Positions 25,494 to 36,886 of a DNA stretch of 64,000 nt are shown piece after piece. The position numbers and the translations under genes were made by a program. Origin of the DNA: Diploscapter coronatus (taxonomy: Eukaryota > Nematoda > Chromadorea > Rhabditida > Rhabditidae); the NCBI GenBank assembly GCA_964036155.1, contig OZ038423.1:44035249-44099248 (forward strand), in the 5' to 3' direction. The stretch's first letter is position 1. Each line of letters opens with the position of its first letter. The notes under the pieces were generated by a model, which had not been told where the DNA came from, searched no databases, and saw nothing but the letters and a program-made list of their open reading frames with translations.

Positions 25494-25956
25494 TCTTTAG
25501 ATGTATCTAATTAAAATGAATTGATTAATCATATTAACGAATAAAAATGTTTTACTCTCCATTGTCTTCAAGATGAACCTTTGTAAAGAAAGGAGGAACG
25601 AAGTACCACGAGTCTTAACTCTGCTTCCTATACTTAGAGGGCGCAAGCGCGATTCCCGTTATGAATACAAAATCATAAAAGTATTCTTCTATTAATCTGC
25701 GGGGCTTGGCAAGTTTGTAGCAAAAACTGTATGATAAATGGATCAGAATAACCAAAGATATGAATTGCTGAAGATGACAATCCGAAACCCTTTTTTGTGA
25801 GCGATTCGAAATTTTCACTGTACGTTTTGATCGGCCCAAGTCAGGTTTCGGGGGCATGTTCCGGAAGAAACAATGTTCCCTAGGCTTATATCTAATAGTG
25901 GAAAAAGAATAAGAAAAAATAGCTTCGTAAATTTTCGAGAGTTTAAAAAAAAAAAA

Positions 25957-26024
25957 AAATGACGAAAAATCGCTTTGGCTTTGACTTCACAGAGTAGGCG
26001 GGACTTGCGCTCTCTATTTATAAG
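25957..26024 (-). repeat. Dispersed ~70-bp repeat (partner at 48612-48690)
   Basis: The reverse complement reads AGAGAGCGCAA.TCCCGCC...GTGAAG.CAAAG.CAAAG..ATTTTTCGTCA and matches 48612-48690 on the plus strand. Confidence 0.6.
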
Positions 26025-27027
26025 TGAATTTTCTTAAAATTTAAAGACTGTTTTCCTTCTATTCTCCTTCACTTGTAACAAATTTTAGAATAATTCGTTC
26101 ATGTAAATGTTAACTCTTCGTGTTAAACTAGATAATTTTATTTCACACTTTTACCCGCCACTATATAATCCATTTATTGGAAGTTAAATAACATCTCACG
26201 TGCATACGTTGTCATTATCTGTTACATTCTTCAGTGTACTAGATGTAATAGTTTGATCATCATTGGCACATTCTGATTTATTCTAAATAAATTTATCTTT
26301 AGATTTTTTATAGTTAATTACCCCAGGTTGAAGGCGCTGTAATGGTTCTGAGCATTTCGAGCACGAATCTAAACAGGATTTTTTTTTTAAATAACAGATT
26401 TTATGCCTCTTACCTTTCAGAAAAATTTCATTTTAAATATGCTCAACCTTTATCAATATCTTGTTAAAATATGTAAAATATTAGGACTACTTTCATCGTT
26501 CTCATAGCAGTATAGTTGATCGACGCTCGGATAATAATGGCCACGAAATTCTGCCAACCAGATCGAATTTATGCACAAGTAGTACATTTTGGTCATTTTC
26601 CATAGTTAAGAGCATAGTTGAAAGTGTGTGCGAGAAAAAAACTTATATCTTTCTTCAGAAAAGTCAGATCAGACTGAAACTTGGCAGCTAGGTAAAATGA
26701 GCATGGAGAATTTTATAAAACTAAAATTAATATGGAAAGAAAATAATAGCATGATGCAATGTGACGTAAGAAGCAAAGTGTCGCAAACTTTTGTAATACA
26801 CTGTATTGCAATTGCACTTTTCAGTTTTCAGACTGACTTTCGACTTTTTCCATATTTTTTTTGGAAAAAGCAAGCTTATTTCACACCTAAATTTATTCTA
26901 TCTCATATTTATCGTTTATTTTGTTCGATTTTTATCAAAATGCAGGAGAATGAGAGTTTTTTTCCACTATCTATCATCAGTTTTCTTTTCACTTTAGCGC
27001 CAAATGCAAAATTATCGATTTTATTGC

Positions 27028-27147
27028 CAATCTTCGAACATTGTGTGCTTACTTTTCGTCGAAAAGTTAACTTGCCTCTGAAATATTGTCAATCTCCAAA
27101 CATTGTGTGCTTGTTTTTTGTCAAAAAGTTAACCTGCCTCTGAAATT
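27028..27147. repeat. ~60-bp tandem duplication
   Basis: Two copies of AATCT.C.AACATTGTGTGCTT....TCGTC.AAAAGTTAAC.TGCCTCTGAAAT in a row, a few mismatches apart. Confidence 0.75.
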
Positions 27148-27454
27148 CGCAAACCATTGGTCTAATTTTCCTGAATTTATGTCTTCATCCATTAAAATAT
27201 AGGATGTAAAATTTAGAAAATATGATATTATTAGGGGATAAAATATTCTTATCAGCTAAACGAACAATCTAACATTTCCTATTCTTTTCTGATCATTTCT
27301 TTCGACTTTACTTTCGTCTTCTCGCTTGTTCTTTATTTTTGAATCATTTCGTATTTCATTTTCCTGCTTATTCTCAAATAATCTGTCGAAACTTCTAGAT
27401 TATTGTTCTAGAAACATCTTTATTCATACATACTTTTTTTAATTGCAGAAATCT

Positions 27455-30400
27455 ATGAAGACTTGGGTAATCGCCTACTTTATTGTCTTTTCTGAAGGCT
27501 GTCGAGCTAACCAGGAAGATGGCGTAGTTGCTTCAACAAAATTTGGAAATGTGATTGGATTCACGGAGAAAACTGAAGATGGGTTCGAAGCCGATGTTTT
27601 CCTTGGAATTCCGTATGCTCAGCCACCTATAAGAGAAAATCGGTTTGAGGTTGCTTTCTAGTATTTTTAGATTTAATAAGTGATATTTAGAAACCAAAAC
27701 CTGTAAATCCCTGGAAACCTGAAACAATAGTGGCGACGAAGTTTGCCCCTTCTTGTATTCCGAAATCCAAATTTTTTCTCAAGGAATTGCCGAATTATTC
27801 CGAAGATTGCCTCTTTCTCAACATCATGACACCGAAGAAGCGGGTATTAATAATTTTGATTTTAACTATTTAGACTATTTCTTTGATAAGGTGAAATCAA
27901 TCAGCTGACTATAATGAGAATTTGAAATATGAATAATATTCTTTCTCTTCATGTCTCTAACGATAGATTCCCATCCAAATCAAGACCGGAAGATAGTCAA
28001 AATTTTGAAAAGAAAAGTTCTCAAGTCCTAAAGTTCGATCGGAATTTGTTCGAAATCGAAATAGACCATTTCGAACACTAAAAATAGTCGAAACTTTCGT
28101 CCAGCTCTAATCCGAATAATTTTAACTGCAGATGATCCTAGTTATTTAGTCATCTGAATTATTGCCGGTATTCGTATTTATCCATGGTGGAGCTTTTGTG
28201 ATTGGTACTCCAGAGATCTACGGCTATGACAAACCTGTTGATAACTTCGTCCGACACGAAATTGTCTATGTAACGTTGGCATACCGACTTGGACCATTTG
28301 GTTTGGAATGCATCAGATTTACCTAAACGACCCATTAGGCTTCTTCTCGACGGGAGACGACACAATGCCGGGAAACTTGGGGCTCTGGGATCAAAGTCAA
28401 GCTCTACGATTCCTGCACGAAGTAAGAGTTTACCAATATTGACAATGAGAAGAATCATTTTGCCAGATTCTGCCTGATTTCGGCGGTGATCCAAATCGAA
28501 TTACATTATCTGGTCACAGTGCTGGTTCTGCTAGTGTTTCGGCTCATCTATTTTCTCCGCACTCTAACCGTAATAGTTGACGGAATTTGGAGTCATTTTT
28601 GTCGATTTCTTTCAGAATTATTCGAACGAGCTGCTCAATTTTCGGGGTCATTGTTTACAGAATGGGCCATTAACGAGGATGTCGTCGAGAGTGAGTCTTA
28701 GATGTTGTACAAAACAGTGGAATTTGATTCGATCTGACAGACTTGGTCGGATTGAATCGCTAGAATTTCGGTTCGATTAGATTTAGAGGTTTCTGGAGAC
28801 ATCCAAGGCTCGGGGGTTGTGAATTTTTCCATCCACAAACAATCTTCGAACGAATTATGAACAATCGCACTCGTTAAAGAATGCCTTGATTATTGTTTTG
28901 GTTATCCAATCTGTTCACTAAGGACATGGCCGAATTATGTTTCGGTTTCGTGTTTCCGCGATTTTTGGCCGATTCCGATGCATGTTATGATTCCTAAAAT
29001 TTTGGAGTTCAAATTCAATTCTGATTCCGACGTTTAAGTATTCACTTTCTTTCTGACCCTGCCGACCACTCATAAACATCAGCACAAAGTTTTGTGTATC
29101 TTTTTCACTTGTAGTTGATTTTTTGATAAGGGAAACGAGTGAAATACCAGCATCATCAATGATTCACGTCTATGTTTAAATTCAATTTGAATATGGATTG
29201 AAAGATAATCTTTCTTCAGACAGCAAAAATTTCGCTAAAGAATTGAAGTGTGAAATGAGTTCGTCGAAATCTATTCATGAATGCATAAAATCGAAGCCCT
29301 TAGATGCAATTTTGGACATATTGGATAAACAGGTAGATGAAAAGTTTTTTTCAACAATCATCTAATTCAATTTTAGCCTCTTTTCCTGAAAAGTCCCCGA
29401 TTAGTTGCATTCAGTCCTCGGTTCGACAGAGATTTCTTCCCAAATCAAGTATGAATTTCATGATTTTGGTCAAACGAAGATGGATTGGTGAAAAAGTTGA
29501 AATAATGATTTTTTTTTTCTTTTTTTTACTTTTCAAATGCTAGTTTCTAATTAATTATTCATGATCAAACTTGACGAATTTTTATTATTTGAAATCGCGC
29601 TTCGTAATGTAAAAATTTCGTATGAGCTATTACAGTAAAAGTAAACACATGGAGTTTATCAGATATCATACATATTCCAAACATTTTGACGCCACGCAGA
29701 TGGAAACAAATATTTTAGTTCGATGAATTGATTCGAAAGGCTCCAAAGAAAGCAACTCTGAACTTCGTAACGGATTTGGAAAGTGGAGGAGCTGTGAAGA
29801 AAGAAATGTGGAAGACTTATAAGAAAGAGGATCTGATTGGTTACATCAGAGACTACGGTATGAGAACTATTTGTGAATGTACAAAAGTGCTAATTTTAGT
29901 ATCCGTCGAGCACGAACTCGGTCGTCGATCATCGCCTCTGCTCATCGAACTTCTTGATTACTACGTGAACAGAAACGAGAAGGAAGAGCCCTCTTATTAC
30001 ATGACTCGACAGTGCGAGGTAATTTATGAGTTCCAGGGTTAAACAAAAGGTATCAATCAATCTTATCCCTGAAGAAAGGCGTGTTGGCAATTTTTTGAAC
30101 TACTAAATTTGTAGCTCCTGAGTGATTTGCAATTCAACGTTCCAATTCTACACGAAGTCGAGCTCAAGCAAAAGCATGGATGGGATACCTATCTCGTTGT
30201 GATGGACTACGAAAGCGAGCCAATGCGTGACAAAGAATCACCAATTCGAGGTTGGCGATGGGCTCAGAACTCGGTTGATTTCTCAGATCCCGACAGACTT
30301 TCAGCCAGACTAAAGAAAAATACTAAGGGAACTGTGCAAAGGAGAGACGGCTAATGTTTTCGTCACTATGAAAATTCAGGGGGTACTACGCACAGACAAC

Positions 30401-30884
30401 CTGACCGAAAGTTCTGCCTGTGTCTGTTTGATTTTCTACTTTAGGAGTTTATCATGCAGCCGAGCATCGGTTCCTCTTCAAACTTCTGGGAGTGGAATCT
30501 GTACCGTTCGATGAGAACGACAAGAAATTTAAGCATCATATTTTGAGCGGAATTGTGAACTTCATAAAGAAGGGGTTAGAAATGAAACGAAAGGATTGAA
30601 TAATGAAAAAATACGAATTTAGTGAACCTAAATCCGAATCGATTCAATGGCCAAAAGTTTCGAAAGAACACCCGACGAGACATTTGAGAATTAGACCGGA
30701 ACCTATTGTGAGTTAACTAATTTTTAAAATATGTTTTATGAATTTTCTTTAGATCAGTGACGAATTCCGAAAGGAGGAGTTTTATTTTTGGACGAAAATT
30801 GCTCCCGATATAGTAGGAGTGGAATTGCTGAGAAAAACGAGACTTCCATTAGTCGAAACTAGTCAGAGTCATTCTGAACTGTAG
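27455..30884 (+). CDS. Secreted carboxylesterase (alpha/beta hydrolase, cholinesterase family)
   Basis: Hydrolyses carboxylic esters in a secreted or luminal compartment. The start lies 7 bp after an AATTGCAG acceptor; the signal peptide is MKTWVIAYFIVFSEG. Motifs in order: FLGIPYAQPP (27600), PNYSEDCLFLNIMTP (27800), PVFVFIHGGAFVIGTPEIYG (28165), YVTLAYRLGPFG (28270), then after a 44-bp intron GNLGLWDQSQALRFLHE (28370), DFGGDPNRITLSGHSAGSAS (28480-28540). The nucleophile elbow is GHSAG, with His where most members have Glu. The acidic triad residue probably lies in VTDLESGG (29780), and the His in GVYHAAEHRFLF (30450). The tail has EPKSESIQWPKV and FRKEEFYFWTKI, as in this family, and ends at TAG (30882-30884). 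All triad positions can be assigned. Introns vary from 44 bp to more than 500 bp. Confidence 0.88.
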
Positions 30885-30962
30885 GTACAAATTTAGTTTT
30901 ATGAGAAAATCGTGGATTAATAAATCATTCATTCTTCGATGAAAGTGAATCAGTATGATGAG

Positions 30963-31437
30963 TTATCTGTATTCGCCCTTTCTGTTTCTTAACCCGCTTT
31001 GCCTTTGGACCATTTTCCAATAGGTGCCTCGCTTTTCCAGTAACTCGTTTGGAGACCCTGAAATCGCAACTTTAATTTACAAAATTCACGTTCATGCGAG
31101 AAATGCCTTGTTCAACGATTGTTCCGTTTTTCACAACGACAATTCGATCTGCATTTGCGACGGTCGACAATCGATGCGCCACGATGATAGTCGTACGAGT
31201 TGATGAGGCCTTGTCGAGGGCTGCTTGAACCAACTAAAACGATTCCATAAAATCACCCTGAAATTAGGAACTATTACCGCTTCGTTTTGACTATCCATGG
31301 CTGAGGTCGCTTCGTCTAGCAGGAGAATATCCGGGTCTCGAATCAGGGCTCGACTTATGGCGATTCGTTGCTTCTGACCACCAGATAATTCCATGCCTCT
31401 TGTTCCGATTATTGTTTCGATACCCTATTGTTTTGGT
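30963..31437 (-). pseudogene. P-glycoprotein (ABCB) C-terminal NBD fragment
   Basis: Reads [20 protein letters not shown] (ABC signature), [20 protein letters not shown] (Walker B), [19 protein letters not shown] (H-loop), then NELLEKRGTYWKMVQRQSG to TAA. This is the very end of a P-gp-type exporter. No Walker A and no membrane domains are upstream: minus-strand upstream bases run straight into a transposon end (31484) and then family member C. It is therefore a truncated copy. The last exon joins in a shifted frame with the previous one under the simplest splice choice, which supports decay. Confidence 0.7.
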
Positions 31438-31483
31438 TTTCTAATTTTGAGTTCGAAATAATTGATACGTGCATACTAATATA

Positions 31484-31684
31484 CAGGGTGCGCAAAAAGT
31501 TCTGCCACCGTTCATGAAGAATAGGAAAAAACACATTTATTTTCATTTACCAAGTTTTAAAATACACCTATATACAATTTGAGAAGTCGATGTCATCCAC
31601 CTGCATATTTAAAGTTTCTTGAACCCATTAATAGCCGTCATTAAATAATGCGTATAACATGAAAATGTTCTACAACCCCATCGC
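31484..31684. mobile_element. Transposon end fragment carrying repeat R1 (copy b)
   Basis: Starts at TA with CAGGGTGCGCAAAAAGTTCT, a Tc1/mariner-like terminal repeat different from the one at 41947. It continues into R1 (TTACCAAGTTTTAAAATACA ... CAACCCCATCG). No matching right terminal repeat is visible nearby. The last ~15 bp overlap the 3' end of member C, including its stop codon. Confidence 0.6.
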
Positions 31685-33778
31685 TCCCGGTCCCATCATC
31701 ATTAAGCCACTTCCTAAGAGAGTGAATGGTAGGGTGAACATGGTTCCAAAGACGTCGCCGATAGATGGAGGGCGCAAGCGACCATCTTTGACGGCTTTCT
31801 TCATTCCCTCAGCGATTGCCGCCATCGTCGCCTTTTTGATGCGCTCCATGACGTTCTTCAGGGACTCCTTGAACATCTTCTTGATCGAGTCCTTGGTAAC
31901 GGGTTGTTTGTAGATGTCTTCAGTCTCAAACAGCTTCTGAAACAATTAAATTCAGAAATTAATATAACAATTTTTATAAATTATCCATCATCGCTAAAGA
32001 AGATTTTTAAAATAAGTTTATGGAAAACGATGATATTATCAGTTTTCGTAGATTTTTTTAGAGAGTTAATTCATTTGAACATGCCTTGAAAATCGATCTA
32101 ATTTGCGGCCACTTTTCTTCGACCTTCGATTCCATTGCAATGATGTCTTCAGGGACATAAAAGTTGAGAATAGCGAAAGGGTTCGAACTCCATCTGGAGA
32201 CGACCTTCTCGAATTCCTCGAGCACTGTCGAGTTGAACTTTTCCTTGTCAGCTCCTTCTTCAAATTCCTCTTTAACGATGCCATGAGTATAATTCATCGT
32301 CTGAGGCTTCAAGTGAAAGTGTTTGCGCAGTTCCTCCAAGGCGATTTTCTTAGAAACAGACTCGACATAACTGACGTATTTGACCATGGCCATTATAAAA
32401 TTCGGGGTGCACTTGGTCATGTCGTCTGGAATTGTTTATTTTAATTGACATAAAAATATAGTAAATCTGTAAATTTTACATGGTCCTGAGATCAGCAATT
32501 GTCCGCATACTCTCATCAAGAGGTGAATAACCCTTCTTTTCAAGACCATGTAGAATTAGTTCTACTTGCATGCAGAAATCACCTGTTTCATTTTTCGTTA
32601 GCGACGATTTCTTAATCTCATCCAGAAGTGGTTTGTATTGATCGTTGATTTTGTCTTCTTCTGATTCCTCGCTTGAGTTATCCTTCTTCGTGGTCGAAGT
32701 GAGCTTAGTCTTTGTAATCTCAGATTCCTTCGGCTTGCTTGTAGTCGTAGTGACGTCTGAAGAAGGACATGAACGGGTAAAGAGTAGTTTTTGTCGGATT
32801 TAGCTTCTCAAGAAAGTTCCTTTTTCAAGATTCCAATTCTGAAAAGTACCCTTTTCGACGGCCTGCTTCTCATTGATCTTCTTTGAATCCTTGGGTTCTT
32901 TAGCCTTGGTGGTACTAGGTGGATCTTGAGTGGACGATGGAACGACGGGCGAGGTTGAAGAGGTTTCAGGAGTCGTGGGAGTTTCTGGAAAACATCATTC
33001 TCTAGAATTTTCCTAGAAAAACATGCCTGCAGCCACTGTTGACGTTTCTTTAACTTCCTTTGCCGGTTCTGTGACGACTGTTTCAGCTGCTTTCGTCGTC
33101 TGAGTCTCTTCAGGCTTCGACGAAGTAGTAGTCTCTTCTTTCATTAAATTTAAGATTCTCAAAATGCGGATAATAGTTCTAACCTGTAGCTTTGATGGGC
33201 TCATCCTTAGCAATCTCAGGAGCCTTAGTGGTGGAGGTTTCAACAGGCGTTGTGCTTGATTGAGGTGTTTCCTTTACTTCTTTGGTATCTTTGGGCGTCA
33301 ATGAAGCAGTCGTGGTAGAAGATTCGCGAGTTACTAAAATTCCCTAGTGATAATTTGAAAGAAGACAATTCAGAAAACTTGCCAGTGGTGCTAGATGGTT
33401 CTTCCTTCTTCTCGACTGTTGCTGAAACTGATGAAGTTTCAGGAATCACGCTGGATGTCGAAGCCTCGGTCTTAACAGTCGTTTCAGGGCTAGCTAAAAT
33501 TGTTCTGCATAAAAAATCTTTAGACAAGGTACCTGGAACATCCTTTGGGTTTTCAGTGGTTTCAGATGTTTTGGTCGTATCGGCTGGCTCACTAGTGGTT
33601 GACTTGACCTCTGGCGAGCTCGAGGTTTTCGAATTTTCTTCTGCAAAATTTTTGAACCCTCGAACTTTTTTGCTGAAAATCAAAACTAACCATTTGTAAT
33701 CGAGTTTCCGCTTATTGGACTTGCATGGCTATAGGAAACGAATAAAAGACCAATCAGAAAGAAAATAAATCGATTCAT
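31670..33778 (-). CDS. Unrecognised secreted mucin-stalk protein, family member C
   Basis: Largest member of the A-D family. Signal peptide MNRFIFFLIGLLFVSYSHA; a TTTTCAG acceptor lies 25 bp upstream of the ATG. Then come six exons of about 35-50 codons, all rich in Thr/Ser/Glu/Lys/Pro (for example TTSEPADTTKTSETTEN, SSVIPETSSVSATVEKKEE, TTKAKEPKDSKKI). Most end in a split Gly codon, so they could be duplicated or lost without breaking the frame. The core starts DQYKPLLDEIKKSSLTKNETG minus its first residue, then IALEELRKHFHLKPQTMNYT (32300s) and KVEEKWPQIRSIFK (32090). The last exon has ETEDIYKQPVTKDSI, GRLRPPSIGDVF and a hydrophobic end (LPFTLLGSGLMMMGPGAMGL). Likely an extracellular glycoprotein with an O-glycosylated stalk (inference). 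It lies 241 bp downstream of member D on the same strand. Confidence 0.78.
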
Positions 33779-34018
33779 TACCTAAACCTTCCAATTTTCT
33801 GAAAATATAAAAATCGAATGATATCTAAACCAGTAACCCAGTTGTGACACCTTTCTGGGGCATCGAGATCATCTCGTCATATCCATTGCAGGACAATGCA
33901 TGCAAAATCTTGGTCAAGGCCACAAATCGAACACAATAAATCAGGAGAATAAAAAAAATAACGCGAACAAAATTTATTTTAACATCATTCACGGAATGAA
34001 GCATTCATAGTTTCAAGA

Positions 34019-34992
34019 TCATAACTTATTATCGCATTTGAAGGAACTGATCGCAGACTTTGTGAGTGAGTCAAGCACGACTTTCAACACCTTGAAATAT
34101 GTGATTCGACGACCTTCTTCGATTTTCGAAACCAATTTCTCGTCGACAGGACTACCATTGTCAAGTTCTTCTAGCTTGTTCTGGAAATTTCGATCTTGAT
34201 AATAAGGAAATTTTTGACATGAACGATTATACCTCGGTAGTTAATAGTTCGATGAAACTATTATCCTAGTTATTGGAGCAGAAAACTAAGTGATTATTAA
34301 TACCTTAAAAGCCTGGCGAACTTCAGGAAGAATTCTGTCGAGAGTCTTGACCCCAACTTGAGCGTCTTCAACTGAAACAACCTGTATTCCAAGGCCAAAA
34401 GTGTCGCAACCACGCCATTTGATGGTCTCCCATGAGTTCCTCATTAGTGTTAGGTTGACACGGTGCGTGTCTGCGTTCTGAAGTATAAGTCTGGATAAAA
34501 AATCCTTAATTACAAACGGCGAGTTTGAGAGTATCTCCGAACTTTAGTCTAATCTGTTTTCTTACATCTTCAAGCTGCAAATTTGACGAGTTACATATCG
34601 GTTCCTGCTTCAAGCCGAAATTTTTCCGGTACTCTTGGTGTTCGATCAACTGGAGAGGGATATTGGCTGAGAAGACGGACGCGAAAATGGCCATTGGGAG
34701 AAAATTCGACTTATTCCCATTTAGATGCGTTACGTCATCTTGTGTCATGCAATATTTTCCAATCTTCTCCAGTAGCTTTTCTTCAATTTCGGCGTAGTTT
34801 TTCGGATGAGCATTTTCTTCTTTGTTTGAATTAGTACCGGCCAAAGATTTTGTCGCAGTAGTGCTTTCATCTGAAGATAAATTTGACACAGTTCAAGAGA
34901 TTCGACCTACTTTTTGTGGTATCATTGGTAGTTTCAGACAAGACAGATTGAAATATCGTCAGGAGAATGATGAAAGAAATTTGAAAAGACAT
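34019..34992 (-). CDS. Unrecognised secreted protein, family member D
   Basis: Signal peptide MSFQISFIILLTIFQSVLS, then a short Thr/Ser linker (DESTTATKSLAGTNSN). Core blocks in the family order: KIGKYCMTQDDVTHLNGNKS, EYRKNFGLKQEP, LDRILPEVRQAFK and a last exon starting NKLEELDNGSPVDEKLV, ending FKCDNKL at TGA. It is the most diverged member: LRKHF has become YRKNF, and the intron after GNKS seen in A is absent, so the two blocks lie in one exon. No hydrophobic tail, as in A. It sits 188 bp downstream of the MTR-1-P isomerase gene and 241 bp upstream of member C, same strand. Confidence 0.7.
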
Positions 34993-35179
34993 TGTGATTC
35001 AAAATAACAGCAAAAATAAGCCCTCAATGGAAATGTTCATTCGATATCCATCTTTTTATGCCCTGAATGTGGTTCAAGGCTATTTTCTGAGTGAAATTCA
35101 CAATGGATCTCAATTCGGAAATTTATTCATAGAAAAAGATTTAAAAAAAAACAAACAAACAAAAACAATTGAAAAAGCG

Positions 35180-36886
35180 TCTAATTTCTAAATACTGTGT
35201 GAAGATCCTTCGGTTCGAAGTTTCCGACTTCGGTGATGATTTTGGTGATGAAATTCGATGGTGTCACGTCGAAGGCTGGATTCCACGCACGAACGTTCAA
35301 AGGGGCTATGCGCTGGCCTGAAAAGGAAAATTTCGGAATAACAGAATGCGTTGTTTGTTTTCGTTGTCACAAAATGATATAATGACGATAGATGGCAAAG
35401 TCTATTGTCTGGTTTTTGGTTTCTTTTATAAATTTTCTCTTACCATTGACAAACAAAAGTTCATCCTCCGGGCGTTCTTCGATGACGATCTCAGAGCCGG
35501 AAGAAATGCTCTTGTCAATCGAGGATACGGGAACCTGAAAATAGATTGTTGAAGGAAATGAAAAATTAGCTTACCACTGGATAAAATGGAATTCGATGAT
35601 AGCTAGCGGAAACGGCCAGCATGTAAGTCCCGATTTTGTTCGCTGTGTCGCCGTTCATAGCCACTCGGTCAGCTCCTAAATTTGAAAAATTCATTTCAGA
35701 ATTTGAGGATTATTTTGAAATTTATATTCTAAAAGATAAAATAAGGATAATATTGAGTTTTTAAAATTTTTCATTTGGGTTATGAAGGGAAGATAGTGAC
35801 TACCGACTAGAATAGCATCAATGGCGAACTTGCTCATAGCGTAGGCAGCCATGCTGTCGGTAATGACCTTGAATGGTACTTCACCATGCTGGAGTTCGGA
35901 CGCGGTCAAGCGGATTCCCTAAATTAAAATAGTCAAGGGTAATTAAATCTGATAATTATCCCATTAGTTACCTGATTATAAGGTCTAGTCTCTAACGCGA
36001 ACACTTGAAGCAGTTTGTCATGCTCGTGTAAGGCTCGGATAACACCTTGAAATGATGATTCAAGAAAGAATAACTATTTTAATTATACCCAACGCGGTTC
36101 CCCAAGAAACGGTAGCTAACGAGCCGGTATTGCAAATCGTAATCACGGTATATTTGCCGGATTGGTCTTTAGCGGGGCGACTTATGATCTAGAAACTCAG
36201 AAATAAGCTTCGAAATTAGAGTATTCGACCTCATTGTATCCATTCCAAACCAACCGACGGTTCTCTTCCCTCTCATCGTGATATAGACCAGTTATTGTAC
36301 CTCGGAGACTGAATATTCGAATTTAAATTATTAATTACTAGGTTAACTTTACCAATCCTTAATATCGCCTATATACTTTCCATTAGCGATGATTTCAGTG
36401 AGTCTTTTGAGAATATTATGCAAGTTTACCGCCGTTGGACGGGAATTGGCAACTTTTGAAATCTAAAAACATAATTGTAGCATGATTTTAATCTTGAGAT
36501 AATTACTTTTTCCAATAAGTGATTTTTATAATCATCGACTTCGGTGAAATGACTATTTTCCGAGTCGAATAGAATACCGAAAGCGCCCACATTCGCTATT
36601 AGAGGGGCGCCTCTGACCTAAGTTCAAAATTATAGGCAAAGCTCGAAAAATTAAAGTTACGTTCATATTCTTAATAACTCTAACGGCATCATCGGAGTTA
36701 TGGACTTCGATATATTCGAGGGTGTGAGGCAATTTTAGTTGGTCTAAAGATTAAATTTTAAAAATTATAAAATGTGATATATAATTTCATACCTAAAACT
36801 TGTAACTCTTCAGTTTGCTCATTGTAAATTAGTGAGTTAATCCTTTTAGAAGTATCTACCATAAAATCTGGAGGTGGTTCGGTCAT
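35180..36886 (-). CDS. MRI1: Methylthioribose-1-phosphate isomerase (MtnA/MRI1)
   Basis: Converts 5-methylthioribose-1-phosphate to the ribulose form in the cytosolic methionine salvage pathway. Start at 36886 ([17 protein letters not shown]). Seen motifs: [14 protein letters not shown] (36600), [14 protein letters not shown] (36440), [20 protein letters not shown] (36110, with the catalytic Cys in CNTG), [17 protein letters not shown] (35990-35890, split by an intron), [19 protein letters not shown] (35820-35660, with the catalytic Asp), PVSSIDKSI, and [16 protein letters not shown], ending LHTVFRN at TAG (35180). Length and all conserved blocks fit the family. It is separated from eIF2B subunits by the CNTG and NGD sites. 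Members D and C lie downstream at 188 and 241 bp gaps, the range seen in nematode operons, but no SL2-type evidence can be read here. Confidence 0.93.

Larger units (their letters stand above)
25494..27454. other. Intergenic, repeat remnants
   Basis: No convincing gene. It includes the dispersed repeat at 25957-26024, a fragment near 26316-26360 resembling the inner arm of the fold-back family, and a tandem duplication at 27028-27147. A 171-codon ORF (26628-27143) runs across the tandem duplication and has no recognised domain. Confidence 0.5.

Noticed and set aside
26628..27143. 171-codon plus-strand ORF
   Set aside because: It crosses a 60-bp tandem duplication, has AT-rich low-complexity composition and no recognised motif or splice context.
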